From DASXRU01 sp036506395 (GTDB lineage Bacteria > Acidobacteriota > Blastocatellia > Pyrinomonadales > Pyrinomonadaceae): DNA of 64,000 bases. The position numbers and the translations under genes were made by a program. Below the pieces are notes generated by a model. It had not been told where the DNA came from. It did no database searches and saw only the letters and a list, made by a program, of their open reading frames with translations. The stretch is from contig DASXRU010000079.1 of assembly GCA_036506395.1 (NCBI GenBank), positions 1 to 64,000 of the forward strand, given 5' to 3'. Shown in pieces: positions 58,428 to 64,000 of this stretch (position 1 is its first letter; every line of letters begins with the position of its first letter).

Positions 58428-60953
58428 ATGACTCGGCCAGCTGATATCCAGGCAGACGCCGGGGCCGGTCTTAGCACTACAGAGGCGCGTCTGCGGCTCA
58501 GCAACGTCGGCCCGAACGAACCCGTCTCGTCGCGCCGCACATCCGGCCTCACCCAGATCCTGTTTCTGTTCATAAATCCGCTGGCCATCATCCTGTTGGT
58601 AGCCAGCGCGATCTCGGCTGCTGTCGGTGAAGTCCTCAATGCTTCCATTATCGCGCTGATGGTGTTGTTGAGCGCAGTGCTCAACTTCGTTCAGACCTAT
58701 CGTTCGCAGCGTGCCGTCGAGCGCATTCGCAAAGAAGTTGCTCCCACAGCCACCGTGCTACGAGACGGAAATTGGACGGAGATTCCCAGACGCGAGCTCG
58801 TGCCGAGCGATGTCATTAGGCTTACCGCGGGTGATCTTGTGCCGGCGGATGCGTGGCTGTTCAAGGTTCGCAATCTACATGTACAGCAAGCCGCGCTCAC
58901 GGGAGAGTCACTTCCTGTCCAGAAAGAAGCCCTCGACCTCCATACAATTTCTCCAGACACAAGCGATGATCACAAAGTGTTTCTGGGCACCTCTGTGGTT
59001 AGCGGCACGGGAACAGCGCTGGTCATGGCTACGGGTAAGAGCACCGCCTTCGGTGATATCGCCACTCGCCTTGCCACCAAGCCACCAGAAACCGAGTTCG
59101 AAAGAGGCACCCGGCAGTTTGGTCTCTTAATCATGAAGACCACCATCCTGCTGGTGCTTTTTGTTCTGCTGGTAAGCGTCGTCCTTCATCACAATTTCCT
59201 CGAGTCTCTGCTCTTTGCCGTTGCCCTCGCGGTTGGGTTGACGCCCGAGTTTCTGCCGATGATAACGACCGTCACTCTGGGCCAGGGCGCCGTTCACATG
59301 GCGCGAAAGAAGGTGATCGTCAAGCATCTCGAGGCGATGCAGAACTTCGGCAGCATCGATGTTCTCTGCAGCGACAAGACCGGCACGCTCACCAGCGGCG
59401 AGATGGCGCTGGACCAACACCTTGATCCATTTGGCACTCCATCTGAACGCGTCTTTCTGCTCGCATATCTGAACAGCCTCCACGAAACAGGTGTGAATAA
59501 TCCACTGGATCAAGCGATCAAGCAGAGCCGGACCAGTAATCCGCTAGATACAGCCGTCCTGCAACACGATCATCCGAACATTCACGGCTTTAGGAAGATT
59601 GATGAGATTCCCTTCGACTTCGAAAGGCGTCGCGTCTCGATTGTGGTGGAAGATGAGAACGAGAGATTGCTGATCACTAAGGGTGCGCCTGAAAGTGTGT
59701 TGCCCGTATGTTCTGCTTACGAGTTGAACGGTCAACAACAACCGCTCGACGCCGATTCACGAGCGCGCGCCGAAGCGACTTATCGAGGACTCTGCGCCCG
59801 TGGGTTTCGCATACTGGCTGTCGCTTACGCCACGGTGCCGCAGCAAGACGTTTATCGGGCAGCCGACGAAAAGGATCTGGTGCTGGCTGGATTTTTGACC
59901 TTTTCCGATCCGCCGCTGGAGAGCGCTAAGCTTGCCCTACGCGATCTCAGCCGCGACGGTATACAGGTCAAGATATTGACCGGCGACAACGAGCTGGTGA
60001 CTCAACATATCTGCTCGCAGGTTGGTCTCGATGGCGGACGCCCTATCCTCGGCGACGAACTTGAGCGAATGACTGACCCTGCCCTGGCGCATGTCGTAGA
60101 GCAAGCTTCAGTGTTTGCCCGAGTCTCGCCGGCCCAAAAAAACCGGATCATTCTGGCGCTCAAGCATCGCAGTCACGTCGTCGGTTATTTGGGAGACGGC
60201 ATCAACGACGCTCCTTCGCTCCATGCGGCAGATGTCGGCATTTCTGTTTCCACCGCCGTGGATGTGGCCAAAGATGCAGCCGATATCATCCTGCTTGAAC
60301 GCAGCCTGAACGTTTTGCATGAGGGCATCATTGAAGGGCGCAAGGCCTTTGGTAATGTGATGAAGTATTTGCTGATGGGGACGAGTTCCAACTTCGGCAA
60401 CATGTTCAGCATGGCCGTCGCGTCGCTCTTCCTGCCGTTTTTGCCGATGCTGCCGACGCAGATTCTCCTGAATAACTTTCTCTACGACCTGGCGCAGGTG
60501 ACGATTCCGACAGATCACATCGACCCGACTTTTATCCATAAGCCTCAGCGTTGGAACGTCAGCATGATCCGCGATTTCATGATCTACATTGGCCCAATCA
60601 GTTCCATCTATGACTTCCTGACATTCTTTGCACTGCTAAGGGTTTTCAATGCCTCTGAACAACTCTTCCATACCGGCTGGTTCGTCGAGTCGCTCGCCAG
60701 CCAGACGCTCGTGATCTTCGTCATCCGCACGGCCGGAAATCCTTTTCGCAGTCGTCCCAGTTTGGCTCTGACGGCTACCACGATTTCAGTCGTAATGGCA
60801 GGCATTGTGATCCCGTTTACTTCATTGGGAAAACTCTTAGGGTTCACGCCTTTGCCCCCGGCCTTCTTTCTCTTCCTGGCCGGGGCGACTGGTACTTATC
60901 TGCTATTGGTGGAAATTGTAAAGCGAAAGCTGATGCGCAGGCTCTTGAAATAG
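58428..60953 (+). CDS. mgtA: Magnesium-translocating P-type ATPase (MgtA-like)
   Basis: 841 residues. The phosphorylation motif is DKTGTLTSGE in LCSDKTGTLT; TGES (AALTGESLPVQKE), GDGINDAPSLHAAD and the hinge motifs are in order. Ten hydrophobic helices. The end YDLAQVTIPTDHIDPTFIHK with KPQRWNVSMIRDFMIYIGPI and SSIYDFLTFF matches MgtA/MgtB. It is about 50 residues shorter at the N-terminus than enteric MgtA. It drives Mg2+ import under Mg2+ limitation or membrane stress. No magnesium riboswitch leader is visible upstream. Confidence 0.92.
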   Translation: MTRPADIQADAGAGLSTTEARLRLSNVGPNEPVSSRRTSGLTQILFLFINPLAIILLVASAISAAVGEVLNASIIALMVLLSAVLNFVQTYRSQRAVERIRKEVAPTATVLRDGNWTEIPRRELVPSDVIRLTAGDLVPADAWLFKVRNLHVQQAALTGESLPVQKEALDLHTISPDTSDDHKVFLGTSVVSGTGTALVMATGKSTAFGDIATRLATKPPETEFERGTRQFGLLIMKTTILLVLFVLLVSVVLHHNFLESLLFAVALAVGLTPEFLPMITTVTLGQGAVHMARKKVIVKHLEAMQNFGSIDVLCSDKTGTLTSGEMALDQHLDPFGTPSERVFLLAYLNSLHETGVNNPLDQAIKQSRTSNPLDTAVLQHDHPNIHGFRKIDEIPFDFERRRVSIVVEDENERLLITKGAPESVLPVCSAYELNGQQQPLDADSRARAEATYRGLCARGFRILAVAYATVPQQDVYRAADEKDLVLAGFLTFSDPPLESAKLALRDLSRDGIQVKILTGDNELVTQHICSQVGLDGGRPILGDELERMTDPALAHVVEQASVFARVSPAQKNRIILALKHRSHVVGYLGDGINDAPSLHAADVGISVSTAVDVAKDAADIILLERSLNVLHEGIIEGRKAFGNVMKYLLMGTSSNFGNMFSMAVASLFLPFLPMLPTQILLNNFLYDLAQVTIPTDHIDPTFIHKPQRWNVSMIRDFMIYIGPISSIYDFLTFFALLRVFNASEQLFHTGWFVESLASQTLVIFVIRTAGNPFRSRPSLALTATTISVVMAGIVIPFTSLGKLLGFTPLPPAFFLFLAGATGTYLLLVEIVKRKLMRRLLK

Positions 60954-61003
60954 GTCGGCGGTTTCGGACTAGCGCCAACACCGAGTGAGATTCGCTCATT
61001 CGT

Positions 61004-61426
61004 CTAAGGTTTCCATCCGGCTTTCTTAAGCTGTTCCAGGCCGGCTGCAATCGGAACCGCAAGATTCGACGCGGAATTGTCAGCAAAGATTGCGAAGGTA
61101 ATCCCAATCACCTGACCCGATTCACCGAACATTGGTGTTCCCGATGAGCCGTCACTGGTGGCAGCATCGAAGACGATCCGGTTCTTTTATAAATCCGTGA
61201 TATGCCCCTGCGTTGTGAGCGGCTTAATCAGTTCACGCTTCGCAAGTTGATCGAGCAGAACGACCAGCGAACCTCCATACTCATTTTCAACGGCAAGCGC
61301 TTCCTTTTCCGGCAATAGAGCAAGCATCCGATTAGGTCCGGTGGGATACCCCATCATCACCACAGCCTTGCCGATCTCGGCCCCATGCAGGCGGGCATAT
61401 CTCGCCTTTTTGGCTGAAGATTCCAA
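61004..61426 (-). pseudogene. Truncated trypsin-like serine protease gene with an internal stop
   Basis: A minus-strand frame from 61426 reads HGAEIGKAVVMMGYPTGPNR and then TQGHITDL before TAA at 61187-61189. Past that codon, still in frame, it continues KNRIVFDAATSDGSSGTPMF and GESGQVIGITFAIF, down to TAG at 61004-61006. SDGSSGTPMF is the catalytic-serine segment of trypsin-like proteases (GNSGGP type). Its N-terminal half, including the catalytic His, is missing. One in-frame nonsense codon plus 5' truncation make it a pseudogene. Confidence 0.8.
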
Positions 61427-61435
61427 TCGGCATGT

Positions 61436-61849
61436 TCATAAGCTCCTGCTTCCGTGCGGTCGCGCCTCGCTGTCGGTCACGATGGCATCGACCATGTCCG
61501 GCAACATTGATGAACGAAAGCGCAACAGCGCCGTTACTCCGTCTGCCGACTTGATCGCCAGCGCGAGATCGGCGCCTTCATCTGTTTGTTCCAGACTCAC
61601 TTTTGTCGGAGCGGTAACGCTGTGGGTAAGGTGATCGTAGGGCTTGCCACCTATCATGATGGCAATCCGATCTCCTTGAACCTCGTCCCATTCAGCAACA
61701 ATGCCTTCAAAAGGTAACCCCTTCTCCTCAACTTGCGCTCCAATCTCGGTTCCGAAAACGTCCAGTGCTGCCAGCGAACCCTCATGTTGCCGGCTGAAGC
61801 TATCTAAGAATTTCGGCCATTCTTTTTTGGGAATCTCTTTGGTTTTCAT
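61436..61849 (-). CDS. DUF5335-like protein, copy 3
   Basis: 137 residues. MKTKEIPKKEWPKFLDSFSR and QHEGSLAALDVFGTEIGAQV are close to copy 1 (6460-6849), continuing PFEGIVAEWDEVQGDRIAIM, DHLTHSVTAPTKVSLEQTDE and MLPDMVDAIV. It is more similar to copy 1 than to copy 2. CTCCGAGAGGAAAG precedes the ATG. Downstream lies the protease pseudogene. The gene faces away from the split-barrel gene at 62243. Confidence 0.83.
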   Translation of the reverse strand: MKTKEIPKKEWPKFLDSFSRQHEGSLAALDVFGTEIGAQVEEKGLPFEGIVAEWDEVQGDRIAIMIGGKPYDHLTHSVTAPTKVSLEQTDEGADLALAIKSADGVTALLRFRSSMLPDMVDAIVTDSEARPHGSRSL

Positions 61850-61951
61850 GATTGAACTTTCCTCTCGGAGGTGTTCTTTAGAAGATTGCGTTGCAAATTC
61901 ATTCTCGCTGCCAGCTGCTTTCGCCAGGCATGCCAGCTCTCACTTTCAGAA

Positions 61952-62254
61952 TTAGACATAGGCAACGTCTGTGCCCTCCGTTCGAAGAGGTTCGGCGCGC
62001 AAAGTTTCCAAAAGCGGTCGGATTTCAGGCAGGTATTGCAAAGGACTCAATCGCAGGCTTGATGCAAAGGAAACGACAGCGGGCTTTAACACAATATCTG
62101 CGTCAGTTTCCCCAACCGCGAATAATTCGATGGCGTCAATCACTATGAATTGGGGCGACAGCAACTCTCCTCTCTGGAACGCTGATTGCCAGTTCTTAAA
62201 TTGATACTTGTCATTCGTGTTCGGTGGGCCGGATGGTGCGCCATGTTTATCCAT
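61952..62254 (-). CDS. Hypothetical small protein, divergent from the split-barrel gene
   Basis: Up to 100 residues from ATG at 62254, which lies inside the opposite gene; TTG at 62164 behind AGAGGAG would give 70. The frame reads SPQFIVIDAIELFAVGETDA, then DIVLKPAVVSFASSLRLSPL and LLETLRAEPL, with protein-like composition. I do not recognise it. The opposite strand carries a sigma-54-type site at 62174-62190 inside the longer frame, so if real, the shorter version is more plausible. Confidence 0.4.
   Translation of the reverse strand: MDKHGAPSGPPNTNDKYQFKNWQSAFQRGELLSPQFIVIDAIELFAVGETDADIVLKPAVVSFASSLRLSPLQYLPEIRPLLETLRAEPLRTEGTDVAYV
62174..62190 (+). promoter_or_regulatory. Sigma-54-type promoter for split-barrel gene copy 2
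   Basis: CTGGAACGCTGATTGCC has GG at 62176-62177 and GC at 62188-62189 with intact CTGG and TTGC; position 5 of the -24 box is A instead of C. It lies 53 bases before the ATG at 62243, close to the 35-base distance at copy 1. Confidence 0.5.
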
Positions 62255-62776
62255 GAAATGACTGCCGATGAATGCCGCAGCGCTTTACAAAAGTCGACTG
62301 TAGGCAGACTGGGATGCGCTCTCAATAACCAGCCTTATGTTGTTCCCATCTACTTCGCATTTGATGGACAACATCTCTACGGGTTCACGACAGTGGGACA
62401 GAAGATCGAATGGATGCGCGCGAACCCGCAGGTATGCCTGGAGATCGACGAGCGGACCAGCGCCGAAGAATGGATGAGCGTTATCGTTTTTGGCCGTTAT
62501 GAGGAGATGCCCGATGAACCTCACTACAAAGCTGCGCGAGTGAAGGCCCACCGACTGCTGCAACAACGCGCGATGTGGTGGGAACCTGCTTACATGTCGA
62601 ATGCGCACCGTGAGGGCTGCCACTCCCTGGTGCCGGTCTTCTATCGCATTCACATTGCTCACATGACGGGACATCGGGCAACGCCGGACATCCCAGGAGT
62701 GTCGGATACCCACCCCTTGATACGAAAGGAAGGATGGGTCGACAGCATTCGCCGGCACCTTGGAACAACGAGTTAA
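62243..62776 (+). CDS. Pyridoxamine-phosphate-oxidase-like FMN split-barrel protein, copy 2
   Basis: 177 residues from ATG at 62243. EMTADECRSALQKSTVGRLG and CALNNQPYVVPIYFAFDGQH parallel copy 1 (54719), followed by MRANPQVCLEIDERTSAEEW. A C-terminal extension of about 50 residues (ATPDIPGVSDTHPLIRKEGW) is absent from copy 1. FMN or F420 binding is expected from the fold. No ribosome-binding site is strong. It is preceded by a sigma-54-type site, as copy 1 is, and converges on the universal-stress-protein gene. Confidence 0.83.
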   Translation: MFIHEMTADECRSALQKSTVGRLGCALNNQPYVVPIYFAFDGQHLYGFTTVGQKIEWMRANPQVCLEIDERTSAEEWMSVIVFGRYEEMPDEPHYKAARVKAHRLLQQRAMWWEPAYMSNAHREGCHSLVPVFYRIHIAHMTGHRATPDIPGVSDTHPLIRKEGWVDSIRRHLGTTS

Positions 62777-62829
62777 GAGCAACCTCTGCGAGCTTTTGCT
62801 GTCAACAGTTTTTCACTCCTCAGACCTGG

Positions 62830-63279
62830 TTAACTCGAGCTCCGCACAATTTCCACAGAACAATTGGCATGATGGACGACACTATTGGAGACCGAGCCCA
62901 ATAAGAGTCGATTCCATGTGCCCAATCCGCGGGACCCCATCACGATCAGATCGGCCTTCCATCGCTCCGCCGCCTCAACGATCACTTGTCTGGGCGAGCC
63001 CCTAATGATTTCACTGCTTATCTTCAACGTCTGGGTCTCAGTTTCTTTCAGCTTCGCCAGAGCTCGCTTCATGATTCCCTCTGCAGCTTCGTGAACGGCT
63101 TTTTCCAGAGTCTCAAAATATTCTGGTGTGGCAGCCCACGGCTCCATCCCGACCATAATCGGCGTTTCCGCCGCCGTAATGACCTTGACTTCACTTTGAG
63201 ACGGCCACGGCCGGCGCGCGACCTCCTCAATCGCCGCGTCACTGTAAGCTGAGCCGTCAACTGCTAATAATATTTTCAT
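62830..63279 (-). CDS. Universal stress protein (UspA family)
   Basis: 149 residues forming one Usp domain: MKILLAVDGSAYSDAAIEEV at the N-terminus and DLIVMGSRGLGTWNRLLLGS with VSNSVVHHANCSVEIVR at the C-terminus. The G-x2-G-x9-GS pattern (GSRGLGTWNRLLLGS) is the ATP-binding form. GGGAGAG is upstream of the ATG. Role is in survival of starvation or oxidative stress. It faces away from the secreted-protein gene at 63600. Confidence 0.93.
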   Translation of the reverse strand: MKILLAVDGSAYSDAAIEEVARRPWPSQSEVKVITAAETPIMVGMEPWAATPEYFETLEKAVHEAAEGIMKRALAKLKETETQTLKISSEIIRGSPRQVIVEAAERWKADLIVMGSRGLGTWNRLLLGSVSNSVVHHANCSVEIVRSSS

Positions 63280-63599
63280 TACACACTCTCCCTCAAACTA
63301 AACCGCTTTTGACTGTTGAAGAGCAATCGCGGCTTTATCAACCGCCCGGTTCCCAGGCAAGAATTTCAGGCCGTTGGACTGCATGATGTGTGCCAGCTTT
63401 TTGACAGCTTTTCCGGGATTCCAGGAGCGTTGGCGTTGAGAACACTGCGCACTTTCCCGCACCGGTGCGATTTTTTGAGAACAAGCGGAGACCTGAACCC
63501 CGGCTTTCGTCGAGAAATAAAAGAAGTTCGTCCCGGCACGTGCGTTGCAAATTCAGGGTGAGATCTTGCCCAAAAGAGAAGACAGTGAAGGAGATCATC
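63280..63599. other. 320-bp divergent intergenic region
   Basis: A sigma-54-type promoter at 63533-63549 faces right. CGCACCGGTGCG at 63458-63469 is a perfect 12-base palindrome followed by A and six T, which would be a weak terminator or an operator. No gene is seen. Confidence 0.55.
63533..63549 (+). promoter_or_regulatory. Sigma-54 -24/-12 promoter for the terminal secreted-protein gene
   Basis: CCGGCACGTGCGTTGCA: GGCAC and TTGCA intact, GG at 63535-63536 and GC at 63547-63548 exactly 12 apart. It is 51 bases before the ATG at 63600. Confidence 0.72.
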
Positions 63600-64000
63600 A
63601 TGAAGACTTTTCTATTGTTAATCGCACTTCTTTGCGCCGTTTTTCTGAGCAGCAATTCAGCGACGTCAGTTACCGGGGCCGCCAAATCAGCAAACAAGCA
63701 ACGCGCCGTAACAACATTCAACCAGCCGGTTCAACTCATGGGGTTGAGGCTAAGAGGTGAGTACCTCTTCGTCCATGACGATGAGGCTATGATGCGGGGA
63801 CAAGCATGCACCCATATCTACAAAGGCAACAGCGAACGCGAGGACAAGCTGGTTATTTCGTTCCACTGCACCCCGGCGACGCGGGGCAGAGCAAATAGTT
63901 TTACGGTGCGCACCGTTCTGACTGCTACAGGGGAATACGAGGTAACGGAGTTTCAATTTGCCGGCGACACGGAGGCCCATCGCGTACCGCTCAGCCCACC
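63600..64000 (+). CDS. Secreted protein of unknown family, 3' end beyond the window
   Basis: 133 codons are visible and the frame is still open at the edge. AAGGAG is six bases before the ATG. MKTFLLLIALLCAVFLSSNS is a signal peptide; after it come VTTFNQPVQLMGLRLRGEYL and VHDDEAMMRGQACTHIYKGN, then LVISFHCTPATRGR. Two cysteines (CTHIY and FHCTP) could pair. I recall similar short secreted proteins, annotated hypothetical, in Acidobacteria. Behind a good sigma-54-type promoter. Confidence 0.8.
   Translation, partial: MKTFLLLIALLCAVFLSSNSATSVTGAAKSANKQRAVTTFNQPVQLMGLRLRGEYLFVHDDEAMMRGQACTHIYKGNSEREDKLVISFHCTPATRGRANSFTVRTVLTATGEYEVTEFQFAGDTEAHRVPLSP

Noticed and set aside
1..64000. CRISPR arrays, tRNA, rRNA, prophage or complete insertion sequence
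   Set aside because: Reading both strands I saw no regularly spaced direct repeats with spacers, no tRNA-like cloverleaf, no rRNA segment and no transposase or phage structural gene.

Overview
The window is a 64 kb piece of a mid-GC Gram-negative-type bacterial chromosome. An outer-membrane beta-barrel with porin-cytochrome partners, Tat-anchored Rieske proteins, many multiheme c-type cytochromes, dispersed inverted-repeat elements and a heavy load of small stress proteins suggest Acidobacteriota or a neighbouring phylum. That placement is an inference; no rRNA or other phylogenetic marker is present, and I saw no tRNA, rRNA, CRISPR array or intact insertion sequence.

Region 1 (1-13.5 kb) is a stress-protein island: the tail of a PhoX-like phosphatase, an HtrA-type protease, an Mla-type ABC ATPase, a site-2 protease with CBS domains, a glycine-zipper stress protein, an ankyrin protein, Dps, a DUF5335-like protein, an erythromycin-esterase-like protein, a phosphoribosyltransferase, Hsp20, a CBS pair, a dienelactone-hydrolase-like protein, a BON protein and several small lysine/arginine-rich proteins. 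Region 2 (13.6-31 kb) is mixed: an unknown anchored protein, an MFS transporter, a Tat-exported hemerythrin protein, a Vgb-like propeller, two pseudogenes, a glutamate-cysteine-ligase/CBS fusion, a small Cys/His protein, a second Hsp20, a large pyruvate:ferredoxin oxidoreductase, a TDT transporter, a cupin and a methyltransferase.

Region 3 (31-50 kb) is the respiratory core. A leftward operon encodes a cytoplasmic nitrate-reductase-like molybdoenzyme with a four-cluster ferredoxin subunit, a Rieske protein, a membrane subunit and a hemerythrin protein. A CRP/FNR-type regulator follows, and after a perfect TGTGA-N6-TCACA site begins a rightward run: decaheme MtrA/DmsE-type cytochrome, MtrB/PioB-type barrel, Rieske, b6-type cytochrome b, and six more c-type cytochromes. 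Together the seven cytochromes carry 49 recognisable haem-binding motifs. This looks like a complete inner-membrane-to-outside electron conduit.

Region 4 (50-64 kb) holds a second copy of the small Cys/His protein, a membrane Cys protein, a sigma-54-dependent response regulator with its PAS histidine kinase, and a second stress island (two flavin split-barrel proteins, two DUF5335-like proteins, VIT1-like iron/manganese transporter, DksA-type zinc finger, alcohol dehydrogenase, cupin, Mg2+ P-type ATPase, universal stress protein, secreted protein).

The linking signal is regulatory. Six intergenic sites fit the sigma-54 -24/-12 consensus GGCAY-N5-TTGC, all correctly oriented upstream of genes: the BON protein, the Cys/His protein, the methyltransferase, the CRP-type regulator, a flavin split-barrel protein and the terminal secreted protein. 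Four weaker sites add the glutamate-cysteine-ligase fusion, the molybdoenzyme operon, the second Cys/His copy and the second split-barrel gene. The resident two-component system is the obvious candidate activator. I infer a sigma-54-controlled stress/anaerobic regulon that reaches the extracellular-electron-transfer cluster through the CRP-type regulator.
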